Of a DNA stretch of 64,000 bases, positions 8,578 to 16,681 are shown in pieces. The stretch's first letter is position 1, and each line of letters starts with the position of its first letter. The DNA comes from Paraburkholderia tropica. Lineage in GTDB: Bacteria > Pseudomonadota > Gammaproteobacteria > Burkholderiales > Burkholderiaceae. Under the pieces are notes generated by a model. That model searched no databases, was not told the DNA's origin, and saw only the letters and a list, made by a program, of their open reading frames with translations. The position numbers and the translations under genes were made by a program. Location: NCBI RefSeq assembly GCF_900109265.1, contig NZ_FNZM01000001.1:467530-531529 (forward strand), given 5' to 3'.

Positions 8578-8967
8578 TTAGTTCGAAGGGGCCGCCTGGG
8601 CGGGCACCGAGCGCCAGCCCGACGCGCATTGCTTCACGTACGGGTAGTAGGTCTTGGAGGCGTCGCAGTAGTACCAGGTGTCGCCGTTCTGGCTGGCGGC
8701 GACGCCGTTCGGGCCGTTGGCGGGCCCTTGCTGGTAGACCGCGTCCGGGTCGCCGGCCTGGCCCTGCTCGACGTAGTCGGGCGGCGGCGGGGGCGGCGGG
8801 GTGACGATGACGGGCGGCGGCCCCCAGTAGTAGGGCACGGGCGCGACGGGGTAGTAGTACGGCACGCCGCCGCCGATGAACACGCCGACGCGCGCCGCGT
8901 TCGCCGCGCCGCTCACGCAGGCGATGGCGGCCACGGCAGCCCCGAGAATGAATTTCGACCTTCTCAC
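8578..8967 (-). CDS. Exported Pro/Tyr-rich conserved hypothetical protein
   Basis: 129 residues. The start is GTG at 8967 because GGAG lies 6 bases before it and the signal peptide begins there (MRRSKFILGAAV...SGAANA, cleavage before ARVGVF). Mature part: ARVGVFIGGGVPYYYPVAPV, a Pro run, then a conserved-looking C-terminal block GDTWYYCDASKTYYPYVKQC (two cysteines, probably a disulfide) ending in GWRSVPAQAAPSN. That last block is common in small periplasmic proteins of Burkholderiaceae that I cannot assign a function to. Same strand and close to the glycine-zipper lipoprotein, so the pair may be co-expressed envelope proteins. Confidence 0.8.
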   Translation of the reverse strand: MRRSKFILGAAVAAIACVSGAANAARVGVFIGGGVPYYYPVAPVPYYWGPPPVIVTPPPPPPPDYVEQGQAGDPDAVYQQGPANGPNGVAASQNGDTWYYCDASKTYYPYVKQCASGWRSVPAQAAPSN

Positions 8968-9613
8968 AACGATCTCCAGTACGGATGGTCCCGGGCCGGT
9001 CAGCCCGCGCATGATGAAACGCTATGACAAGGCGGGGTTCAATGCAATTACGCGAGTTGTACTGTTTTTTCGAGTTGTTACAACTCGGTGACGGCGTCCG
9101 GTACGCACCTCGGACGCTCGCGCCGTTCGGAGCACAAGCTGCGGCTTCGTGGTCGTATCGGCGGTCTTCAGTCGCTTCTTGCGCGGTTCGTGCGCGGCGC
9201 GTGTGTTTGCCGTAAGCTGCGCGTCGGTAATATTTGGATATTTGAGACAAGTGCCTGTTGAGCGATGTCAGGCCTGATTCTGGCTTTCGGATTGAATAGA
9301 AAAAGCCGGATGTCCCCCAGAATGATCTGAAATCCTCGACGTCTTGTCCGGTCAAGATGTGCCGCGCAATGTGCGCGCATCTGTCCCGATCGCCGCTCGA
9401 ATCGATCCTCTGTCTACCCATGCCGTTGTTTCGCGCTCGCCCGTGCGTTCGGGCTTGCGCGGAATTCGCCATCGGCGCCGCGCGCGACCGCGAAAAAGTC
9501 GAATAGTCATTTCGATTCGCCGCGCGCGGTACACGCGCATGCGCCACTTAGACTGGCCGACCGCCGCGTGATCGGCGCGGCGCCATCCTTGAAAATTAAT
9601 AAGGACTACAAAG
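8968..9613. other. Long intergenic region, relatively AT-rich
   Basis: 646 bases between divergent envelope genes. It contains the 17-bp palindrome at 9071-9087 with a direct repeat of its half-site, a weak hairpin near 9279-9310 (CTGGCTTT...AAAGCC), and an AT-rich stretch just before the DUF2844 gene. No ORF with a believable start and product. A small RNA cannot be excluded. Confidence 0.4.
9053..9087. promoter_or_regulatory. CGAGTTGT direct plus inverted repeat, candidate operator
   Basis: CGAGTTGT occurs at 9053-9060 and, 18 bases on, at 9071-9078, where it forms a perfect palindrome CGAGTTGT-T-ACAACTCG (9071-9087). Two half-sites on one DNA face plus a symmetric site are typical of a regulator binding region. 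It lies about 90-120 bases upstream of the exported protein gene at 8967. No regulator assigned. Confidence 0.4.
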
Positions 9614-10078
9614 ATGAGGAAAATTCTGATGGGCGCGGCGGCGTGCGCCGTCGTGAGCGCAGCGCCCGCATGGGCCGGTTTGGGTGGCGCGCCGACTTAT
9701 CCGTCGGCGCCACGCATGCCGGGCATCCGCACGATGACGGCAGCCAATGGCGTCGCCGCGTCCTACACGGTGACCACGGCCACGCTCGCTAACGGCACCG
9801 TGATTCATGAGTATCTCGATAGCGCCGGTACCGTGTTCGCGGTGTCGTGGCGCGGTCCGCGCGTCGGCTCGCTCGAAACGCTGCTCGGCAATTACTTTCC
9901 GGCGTGGCAAAAAGGTCTTGCCGAAGCGCGTGCGGCGCGCGGCGGCGGCCACGGCCCGGTCTCGATGCACGGCCCCGATCTGGCCGTCGAGTCGGGCGGC
10001 CACATGGGGGCGCTGACGGGGCGCGCGTGGCTGCCGAAGGCGCTGCCGCAAGGCATGAGCGCGGATCAGATTCAGTGA
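9614..10078 (+). CDS. DUF2844 family exported protein
   Basis: 154 residues, exported to the periplasm. Seen: signal peptide MRKILMGAAACAVVSAAPAWA with cleavage before GLGG; the mature domain has the DUF2844 pattern, with YTVTTATLANGTVIHEYLDSAGTVF reduced to key blocks TLANGT and HEYLDSAGTVFAVSWRGP, then LLGNYFPAW. The protein is small and beta-rich. It is followed 13 bases later by the DUF3443 gene, and I know this pairing from many Burkholderiaceae genomes, so the two very likely work together. Function not known. RBS AAGGAC-type sequence is 9 bases before the ATG. Confidence 0.88.
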   Translation: MRKILMGAAACAVVSAAPAWAGLGGAPTYPSAPRMPGIRTMTAANGVAASYTVTTATLANGTVIHEYLDSAGTVFAVSWRGPRVGSLETLLGNYFPAWQKGLAEARAARGGGHGPVSMHGPDLAVESGGHMGALTGRAWLPKALPQGMSADQIQ

Positions 10079-10091
10079 ACGGAGCGAGACG

Positions 10092-11654
10092 ATGAACAAG
10101 ATCATTCTGGCTTCGGCACTCGCGCTAAGCGTGGCGCTCGTGGCGTGCGGAGGCGGTGGGGGCGGCGACGAGGGCGATGGCGCGCCGGGCCAGGCGGCGG
10201 TGTCCAACGGCAGCGCGCCGTCGAGTGGCGGCGCATCGGGTTCGGGAACGAACGGGGGCAAATCGGGTTCGGGCAGCGCGACGAGCGCGACGAATAACCC
10301 GCCGAATAACAGCAGCTCAGGCAATAACGGTTCGGCTGGCGGCAAGGCCGGTTCGGGATCGACCACGCCTTCGGGCAACGCGGGCGATGGCGGTTCGGCG
10401 TCGGGCGGCCAGAGTTCGGGCGGCACCGATTCATCGGGCTCGTCGGGATCATCGGGCTCGGGCACTTCGGTCGGCGACACGTCCGGCAGCGGCGCTCCGG
10501 GCGGCGGCAGCAGCGACGGCGGCGCGCCCGACGGCGGCGCAACCGCCGACATCGGCAACACCGTCGCGGTGAGCGTTTCGTCGGCGAGCAGCGTGCGCAA
10601 TGTCCCGCTCGTGAGCGTGACCGTCTGCCAGCCCGGCAGCAGCGGCCAGAAGAACTGCGCGACGATCGACAACGTGCTGCTCGACACCGGCTCGTTCGGC
10701 CTGCGCCTCTATGCATCCGCGATTCCGCCGGCCACGCTCGCCGCGCTGCCGATCCAGCGCGACGCCGCGAGCGGCACGAACGTCGCCGCGTGCGGCATGT
10801 TCGGCTCGGGTTATACGTGGGGCAGCCTGCGTAGCGCCGACGTGAAGCTCTCGCGCGAAATCGCCGCCTCGGCGCCGATCCAGGTGATCGGCGATCCGGC
10901 CATCGTGTCGAGCGCGCCTTCGTCGTGCGTCTATAACGATTCGCTCAACACGACCGGGTCGCTCGGCGGCGTGAACGGCATTCTTGGCGTGGGCGTCGCG
11001 CGCAACGACTGCGGCGCGGCGTGCGCGAGTTCGGCGCAGGCCGGCTATTACTACGCGGATGCCGCGCCGGCGACGCCCATCGCCATGCCGCTCGCGAACC
11101 AGGTCACCAATCCCGTCGCGCTGTTCCCGATCGACAACAACGGCCTGATCGTCGATATGCCCGCGATCGACGCGACGGGCGCGCTGACGTCGTCCGGCAC
11201 GGTGATCTTCGGCGTCGGCACCCAGTCGAATAACGCGTTGCCGGGCGCGGGCACGACGATCCTCGCGACCGACCGCTGGGGCAATTTCAGCGGCAGCGTC
11301 GCGGGCGGCGCGGCCGTGCCCGCGTTCATCGATTCGGGTTCGAACACGCTGGGCTTCGAGGACTGGGCGCTGCCGCAATATCAGGGCTTTTACGCGCCGG
11401 TTTCGGCGATCCAGCGCGCGCTCGCGCTCTCCGACACCACGGGCGCGGCCGCGACGGCCAGCATCGGTATCGGCAATGCGCGCGCGCTGCTCGCCACGCG
11501 TTACACGGCGTTCAGCACGCTCGGCTCATTCCTCGGACAGACGCTCGATCTCGGCATGCCGTTCTTCTATGGCCAACGTGTCTGGTACGGCATCGAAGGC
11601 ACGCGCGCGGGCGCGAATGTCACCGGACCTTATGTGAGTTTTGCTGCCCGGTAA
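10092..11654 (+). CDS. DUF3443 lipoprotein with pepsin-like motifs
   Basis: 520-residue lipoprotein. Seen: lipobox LVAC (Cys19); a very low-complexity Ser/Gly/Asn linker at about 20-150; then a 370-residue globular domain. This domain contains, in pepsin order: VLLDTGSFGLRLY (Asp198), a flap-like FGSGYTWGSLRSADV (237-251, Phe at the pepsin Tyr75 position), GVNGILGVG (293-301), SGTVIFGVG (368-376), AFIDSGSNTLGF (Asp414) and MPFFYGQRVWYGI (489-501). This is the layout of a two-lobe aspartic protease with catalytic Asp198 and Asp414. Known: the family is listed as uncharacterised. Inferred: a lipid-anchored domain of pepsin fold on a flexible stalk, protease activity unproven. Cysteines at 179, 189, 234, 279, 307 and 311 could form disulfides. 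Partner: DUF2844 protein just upstream. Confidence 0.88.
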   Translation: MNKIILASALALSVALVACGGGGGGDEGDGAPGQAAVSNGSAPSSGGASGSGTNGGKSGSGSATSATNNPPNNSSSGNNGSAGGKAGSGSTTPSGNAGDGGSASGGQSSGGTDSSGSSGSSGSGTSVGDTSGSGAPGGGSSDGGAPDGGATADIGNTVAVSVSSASSVRNVPLVSVTVCQPGSSGQKNCATIDNVLLDTGSFGLRLYASAIPPATLAALPIQRDAASGTNVAACGMFGSGYTWGSLRSADVKLSREIAASAPIQVIGDPAIVSSAPSSCVYNDSLNTTGSLGGVNGILGVGVARNDCGAACASSAQAGYYYADAAPATPIAMPLANQVTNPVALFPIDNNGLIVDMPAIDATGALTSSGTVIFGVGTQSNNALPGAGTTILATDRWGNFSGSVAGGAAVPAFIDSGSNTLGFEDWALPQYQGFYAPVSAIQRALALSDTTGAAATASIGIGNARALLATRYTAFSTLGSFLGQTLDLGMPFFYGQRVWYGIEGTRAGANVTGPYVSFAAR

Positions 11655-11680
11655 TGCTTTCTTCAGGTAATTAGCATAAA

Positions 11681-11712
11681 AAAGCGCGCTTATTTCAGCG
11701 CGCTTTTTTTAT
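11681..11712 (+). terminator. Intrinsic terminator of the DUF2844-DUF3443 operon
   Basis: AAAGCGCGCT-TATTTC-AGCGCGCTTT followed by more T, 27 bases after the DUF3443 stop codon. Confidence 0.92.
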
Positions 11713-12073
11713 TCAAACTACTCTGTCAGGTTCTCATTAACAACATAAAAAGTATTTGCAAAGCATGATTCGTTTCCCCTATTATTCGCACCTCATGCAA
11801 AGTTCGATCGGGTACGCGTAAGGCGGCAAAAAATTCCCAATGGCGCCCTAAAAAATTCACGAATACAAACGTTTGCCCTGGCGAAAACCCTTAGTCAAGG
11901 CGTCAGACCGGGCGCCGTTATAGCGCAAGTAGGCCGGACCGTTTCCAATCGGTCCTTTTTGCAAGACCTAAAATGCACTGGCGTTTTAAAACGTCGACAA
12001 AAGCCACTGAGAGAAAGCTTGCGATTTGCATGCAGATTGCGAGTTGCGCGCCATGACCACGAGGGAAATAACA
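11713..12073. other. Promoter region of the chemotaxis operon
   Basis: AT-richer spacer between the envelope operon and the chemotaxis operon. It holds the sigma-28-like promoter at 11895-11921. The frame of the receptor is open back to 12026, but the preferred start is 12074. I see no other gene. Confidence 0.5.
11895..11921 (+). promoter_or_regulatory. Sigma-28 (FliA) type promoter
   Basis: TCAAG (11895-11899), 14 bases, then GCCGTTAT (11914-11921). The enterobacterial FliA consensus TAAAGTTT-N11-GCCGATAA has the same 14-base distance between TAAAG and GCCGATAA. It sits about 150 bases upstream of the chemoreceptor start, where a flagellar/chemotaxis promoter is expected. Confidence 0.65.
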
Positions 12074-13771
12074 ATGGAACATTCGACGCCCGAGCGTCAG
12101 CTCGAACTCATCGAGCTGAGCGCGGTCACCGCTGCGCTCAATCGCGTGCAGGCCGTGATCGAATTCGATCTGCAAGGCATCATCCTGCATGCTAACGAGA
12201 ACTTTCTCGCAACCGTTGGCTATACGCTCGATGAAGTGCGGGGCAAGCATCATCGAATGTTCTGCGAGCCCGAGTACGCGCGCAGCGAACCGTATCGACT
12301 CTTCTGGGAGCGCCTCGGCCGCGGCGAATTCGATCGCGGCGAATACCGACGTCTTGGCCGCGACGGCCGCGAAATCTGGATCAACGCGTCGTATAACCCG
12401 GTGTTCGGCGAAGACGGCCGTCCCTATAAGGTCATCAAGTTCGCGACCGACATTACCGCGATCAAGCAGCAGCACGCGGAATACGAAGGCCGTTTGCGCG
12501 CCATCGACAAGGCGCAGGCCGTGATCGAATTCGACACGCAGGGCATCGTGTTGCAGGCGAACCAGAATTTTCTCGACACGCTCGGTTATCGGCTCGAAGA
12601 AATTCAGGGCAAGCATCACCGCATGTTCTGCGACGAACTGTACGCATGCAGCGCGGAATATACCGAGTTCTGGGCCAAGCTCAATCGCGGCGAATTCGAT
12701 GCGGGTCGTTACAAGCGCATTGGCAAAGGCGGGCGCGTGGTGTGGATTCAGGCGACCTACAACCCGATCTTCGACGTCAATGGCCGTCTCTACAAGGTCA
12801 TCAAATTCGCCAATGACGTGAGCGCGCAAGTCGAGCTCGAAGAGAGCGTGAAGCACCGCGCCGAAAGCGATCAGCGCAAGGTGGAAACGCTGCTCGAGGT
12901 GGTGCGCAATGCGGCGGCGGGCGACCTCACGGGCAAGGTGGAAGTGGCCGGCGACGATCCCATCGATCAGCTCGCAGCCGGCATCAAGAGCATGATGAGC
13001 GACCTCTCCGGCGTGATCGGCAAGGTGGTGGAATCGGCGGGCACGTTCAAGGATTCGTCGCAGGACATCGCGGCGCGCGCGGATACCGTCGCGGGCGGCG
13101 CGCAACTGCTCGGCGCGACGGTCGAGGAAATGAACGCGTCGATCGAGGAACTGACCGCATCGATCAACTCGATCGCCGACAACTCGCGCGGTGCGGACCA
13201 GCTCGCCAAGGACACGCAGCAGGAAGCCGAGCGCGGCGCGAAAGCGGTGGGCCGCTCGATCGAATCGATGGAACTCATCAACCGCTCGTCGGAGGATATC
13301 GGCGAGATCATCAAGGTGATCGGCGAGATCGCCAGCCAGACCAATCTGCTCGCCTTCAATGCGGCAATCGAGGCCGCGCGCGCGGGCGAGCACGGGCTCG
13401 GCTTTTCGGTGGTCGCCGACGAAGTGCGCAAGCTCGCGGAGCGTTCGTCGCAAGCCACCAAGGAAATCTCCAAGCTGATCAACGAGTCGGTCAAGCGCGT
13501 CGCGCAGGGCAGCGAAATCTCGAAGCAGGCCGGCGAGGCGTTCGAGCGTATTCTCTCGGGTGTGAGCCGCACGACGCAGGCCATTTCCGAAATCTCCTGC
13601 GGTGCGGACGAGCAATTGATCGCCGCGCGCGAAGTGGCCGCCGCGATCCAGCAGGTCGCGGAAGAGACCGAGAAGTCCGCGGGCGCGTGCGACACCATCG
13701 CGCGCGCGGCGGCCTCGCTCAGGGGCGGCGCGGAAGGACTCGACACGACGGTCGCACGCTTCGTCGTCTGA
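12074..13771 (+). CDS. Soluble methyl-accepting chemotaxis protein with two PAS domains (BdlA-like)
   Basis: 565-residue chemoreceptor without membrane helices, so cytosolic. Seen: PAS domain 1 at about 20-130 and PAS domain 2 at about 142-252, each with the heme/flavin-type PAS signature [18 protein letters not shown] or [10 protein letters not shown] and a WI.A.YNP block; a HAMP-like coil; then the signalling hairpin with the highly conserved tip [20 protein letters not shown] and [16 protein letters not shown]. The double PAS plus MCP layout matches Pseudomonas BdlA, which controls biofilm dispersal in response to redox or nutrients. Start at ATG 12074, with GAGGGA upstream; an upstream in-frame ATG at 12053 is possible. 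First gene of a cheR-cheD-cheW operon; likely ligand a redox-sensing cofactor, not proven. Confidence 0.9.
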   Translation: MEHSTPERQLELIELSAVTAALNRVQAVIEFDLQGIILHANENFLATVGYTLDEVRGKHHRMFCEPEYARSEPYRLFWERLGRGEFDRGEYRRLGRDGREIWINASYNPVFGEDGRPYKVIKFATDITAIKQQHAEYEGRLRAIDKAQAVIEFDTQGIVLQANQNFLDTLGYRLEEIQGKHHRMFCDELYACSAEYTEFWAKLNRGEFDAGRYKRIGKGGRVVWIQATYNPIFDVNGRLYKVIKFANDVSAQVELEESVKHRAESDQRKVETLLEVVRNAAAGDLTGKVEVAGDDPIDQLAAGIKSMMSDLSGVIGKVVESAGTFKDSSQDIAARADTVAGGAQLLGATVEEMNASIEELTASINSIADNSRGADQLAKDTQQEAERGAKAVGRSIESMELINRSSEDIGEIIKVIGEIASQTNLLAFNAAIEAARAGEHGLGFSVVADEVRKLAERSSQATKEISKLINESVKRVAQGSEISKQAGEAFERILSGVSRTTQAISEISCGADEQLIAAREVAAAIQQVAEETEKSAGACDTIARAAASLRGGAEGLDTTVARFVV

Positions 13772-13787
13772 CGATCAGGAGAGAGTA

Positions 13788-14639
13788 GTGGACATCGATA
13801 AGGATGCCGAAGCATCGGTGCAGCGTGCGTTGTTCGAGCAGGTGAGGCGGCATACCGGCATCGCCATGAACGAGCGCAAATGGACCATGCTCAAGGGCCG
13901 TTTGCGCCGCCGCGTGATGGCGCTGGGGCTGCCCGATTATCGCGACTATCTTCAGGTGCTCGACACCAACGTGGAGGAAGTGCGCGACTTCATCGATCTC
14001 GTGACGACGAACGAAACCTCGTTCTTTCGCACGCCGCGTATCTGGGAGTATCTGTCCGAAGCGTTCTTGCCGTACTGGCATTCGCTGGAGACGGGCGCGC
14101 CGTTGCGCGTGTGGTCGGCGGCGGCGTCGAGCGGCGAGGAAGCGTGGTCGACGGCCATGCTGTGCGAGGAGTTTCGCGCGCGCCAGCCGTCGTTTCGCTA
14201 CACCATCGTCGGCACCGATATTTCGGACGGCATTCTCGCCACCGCGCGCGCGGGCCGTTATCAGGGGCGCAGTCTCGAAGGCCTGCGCCTGCATCATCCC
14301 GCGCTCGCGCAGAAGTATCTGCGCAGCGACGGCGAATGGGCGAGTGTGAACGACGCGCTGCGCGCGAACGTCACGTTCCGGCAGCACAATCTCTATGCGT
14401 TGCCGCGCGACTTCGGGCAGTTCGATCTCGTGCTGCTGCGCAACGTGCTGATCTATTTCGATCAGGACGGCCAGCAGGCGGTGCTCGCCAACGTGCGCCG
14501 CGCGATGAAGCCCGACGCCGTGCTGATCGTGGGTGAATCGGAATCGCTGAGCCGCATGGCGACGGACTTCACCTTCGAGCAGCCGCTCATCTACCGCAAC
14601 GGAAGACACAACGAGGAACGCGACCATGAGCACGCGTGA
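13788..14639 (+). CDS. cheR: Chemotaxis protein methyltransferase CheR
   Basis: 283-residue SAM-dependent methyltransferase that methylates glutamates of chemoreceptors. Seen: N-terminal helical domain with TGIAMNERKWTMLKGRLRRR, the CheR signature NETSFFRTPRIWEYL (about 77-91), SAM-binding loop VWSAAASSGEEAWSTAML, GTDISDGIL, and the late motif FDLVLLRNVLIYFD. GTG start with AGGAGAG 5 bases upstream; it begins 16 bases after the receptor gene and overlaps cheD by 14 bases, so the three are co-translated. Its C-terminal pentapeptide-binding option cannot be judged. The receptor just upstream is its obvious substrate. Confidence 0.95.
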   Translation: MDIDKDAEASVQRALFEQVRRHTGIAMNERKWTMLKGRLRRRVMALGLPDYRDYLQVLDTNVEEVRDFIDLVTTNETSFFRTPRIWEYLSEAFLPYWHSLETGAPLRVWSAAASSGEEAWSTAMLCEEFRARQPSFRYTIVGTDISDGILATARAGRYQGRSLEGLRLHHPALAQKYLRSDGEWASVNDALRANVTFRQHNLYALPRDFGQFDLVLLRNVLIYFDQDGQQAVLANVRRAMKPDAVLIVGESESLSRMATDFTFEQPLIYRNGRHNEERDHEHA

Positions 14640-15123
14640 CGTGCAGGTGCGGATGTGCGAGATCGCGGTAGGCAGCGCGGACGACGCGAAAATCCTTCGC
14701 GCGACGCTGGGTTCGTGCGTGGGCATCGGCCTGTTGTGGCGCGCGCGCGGCACCTATGGGCTGGCGCATTGTCTGCTGCCGCAACCGGTGGGCAGCGCGC
14801 GTGCGCCTGGCGCCGCGCAGACGGGCAACGGCGCGAAATACGTGATCGAGGCCCTGCCGGCGCTGATCTCGATGATGGGCGCCGACGCGGCGCCGGACGG
14901 CGAAATCGAAGCGGTGCTCGCGGGCGGCGCGAACATGATGCATCACCGCACGACGATCCACGAGCCGATCGGCGATCTGAACGTGCGCATGGCGCAGCAG
15001 TTGCTGGCCGGCGCGCGCGTGCGCGTGGTGCACGTCGATGTGGGCGGCGAGTGCGGGCGTCAGCTCACCATCGATTGCGGACAGCATCACTACGCCGTGC
15101 GTCATTTCGCGCGGGCGTCGTGA
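14626..15123 (+). CDS. cheD: Chemoreceptor glutamine deamidase CheD
   Basis: 165 residues. Deamidates specific glutamines of chemoreceptors to make methylatable glutamates. Seen: catalytic Cys31 in TLGSCVGI and catalytic His48 in YGLAHCLLP, with the family block KYVIEALPALISMM and AVLAGGANMM. Length is normal. Starts inside the end of cheR (14-base overlap). Usually paired with CheC phosphatase, which is not here. Confidence 0.93.
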   Translation: MSTRDVQVRMCEIAVGSADDAKILRATLGSCVGIGLLWRARGTYGLAHCLLPQPVGSARAPGAAQTGNGAKYVIEALPALISMMGADAAPDGEIEAVLAGGANMMHHRTTIHEPIGDLNVRMAQQLLAGARVRVVHVDVGGECGRQLTIDCGQHHYAVRHFARAS

Positions 15124-15177
15124 CGCACGATGCGCGCCTGATCAATTCGTTCGGATAACGAATCAAGGAGCTTCGCG

Positions 15178-16680
15178 ATGAATCATCGTGCGCTGGCCGC
15201 GGGTGGCAAGCTGGAGCTGTATGGATCGTTTCACCTCGCGGGCACGGAACTCGCGTTGCCGGTGTCGGCGCTCCAGGAAGTGGTCAATCATCCCGAAGCG
15301 CTCACGCCGGTGCCGCTCGCGCCGTCGTATCTGCTCGGCCTGTTCAATCTGCGCGGCACGCTGATTCCCGTGGTGGATCTGTGCCAGTTGCTCAATCTGC
15401 GCGACGAAGGCGTCGCGGGGGCGCGCAAGATCGCGATTGTCGAGGCGGCGGCGGGACGTGTCGGTCTGCAATTCGACGCCACGGGCGAGATCCTGCGCGT
15501 GCCGAAGGATCAGGTCATCGAGATCGCGATGGCCGAGGGCAGCGCGCCGTCGGCGATCGGCTCGGTGCTCAAGCTCGACGGCGGCGAGCGCATTTTGCAG
15601 GTGTTGTCCGCCGATGCGCTGCTGCGTTTGCGCGACGTCCCGCATCTGGCCGAACCCGCCGCGCGCTCGACCGCGCGCCGGGCCCAGCAGGGGCAGCGTC
15701 GCCAGAACGTGTCGTTCAAGGTGGGCGGCACCGCGCTCGCGCTGCCAATGGGCGCGATCCAGGAAATCATTCGCGTGCCCGCGCTCCAGCATTCGCCGCT
15801 CGCCGACGACGTGTGCATCGGCATGCTCAATCTGCGCGGCGCGACCGTGCCCGTGCTCGATTTCGGCAACTTCCTCGGTTTCTCGCGCGCGCCGGAAGAC
15901 ACGACGTCGGCCGACGAGCGGCGCATCGTCATACTGCACCGCGACGATCTGTATTTCGGCTTGCTCGTCGACGAAGTGGCGAGCATCGTCGCCTGCCGCG
16001 ATGACGAACTGCTGCCGATGCCGAGTTACGGCAACGCGCATCGCTCGCTGTTCTCGGGCTATCTCGCAGCGGAGGGTGCCGAGGGTGCCAGCGGCGTCCT
16101 GCTCGTGAACGCCGATGCGCTTTACGCGCATGCGCGCGTTGCATCGCTCGCGGCGGGTCATCGCGATCTCTACCGCAAGGCCACGGAAGCGGCCGGCGTC
16201 GCGCAAAAACGCGGAACGGGCACACGTCAGACGCTCGTGACGTTCCGCATCGGCCAGTTGCTCGGCGTGCGCATTACGGAGCTGCGCGAGGTGATCCACT
16301 ATCGCCACGACACCGTCAAGACGCCGGGCCTGCCCGCGTTCGTGCGCGGCGTGCTGAATCTGCGCGGCGTGCTGGTGACGGTGATCGACGTGCGCGCGAT
16401 GTATGCCATGCCGCCGTACGAGGATCTGACGCGCGCGAAGATCCTGATCGTCGAGCATCACGGCGAGAAGTATGGGCTGCTCGTCGATTCCATCGAGGAC
16501 ATCATCACGCTCAAGAGCTGCGCGCAACTCGCGATGCCGACCATGCTCACGCGTGCAGCGGGCGCGAATGTGCGCAGCGATATGCGCGAAGCGGTCGAAT
16601 TGCCGGGGCAGGGTACGCTGATGCTGCTCGATCCCGCTTCGCTGTGCGAGCGCGTGGCGCAAGAGGCCGCGACGGTGTGA
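15178..16680 (+). CDS. Chemotaxis adaptor with three tandem CheW domains
   Basis: 500-residue cytosolic scaffold. CheW couples chemoreceptors to the CheA kinase. Seen: three CheW repeats, about 14-150, 178-320 and 345-495, each with a conserved block of the form LGLFNLRGTLIPVVDL, GMLNLRGATVPVLDF and GVLNLRGVLVTVIDV, and each ending with a GLLVD or similar strand (FGLLVDEVASIV, YGLLVDSIEDII). Ordinary CheW has one domain of about 160 residues, so this is a fused triple copy. AAGGAGC lies 7 bases before the ATG. Last gene of the receptor-cheR-cheD operon; no cheA, cheY or cheB lies in the window, so the kinase must be elsewhere. Confidence 0.92.
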   Translation: MNHRALAAGGKLELYGSFHLAGTELALPVSALQEVVNHPEALTPVPLAPSYLLGLFNLRGTLIPVVDLCQLLNLRDEGVAGARKIAIVEAAAGRVGLQFDATGEILRVPKDQVIEIAMAEGSAPSAIGSVLKLDGGERILQVLSADALLRLRDVPHLAEPAARSTARRAQQGQRRQNVSFKVGGTALALPMGAIQEIIRVPALQHSPLADDVCIGMLNLRGATVPVLDFGNFLGFSRAPEDTTSADERRIVILHRDDLYFGLLVDEVASIVACRDDELLPMPSYGNAHRSLFSGYLAAEGAEGASGVLLVNADALYAHARVASLAAGHRDLYRKATEAAGVAQKRGTGTRQTLVTFRIGQLLGVRITELREVIHYRHDTVKTPGLPAFVRGVLNLRGVLVTVIDVRAMYAMPPYEDLTRAKILIVEHHGEKYGLLVDSIEDIITLKSCAQLAMPTMLTRAAGANVRSDMREAVELPGQGTLMLLDPASLCERVAQEAATV

Positions 16681-16681
16681 G

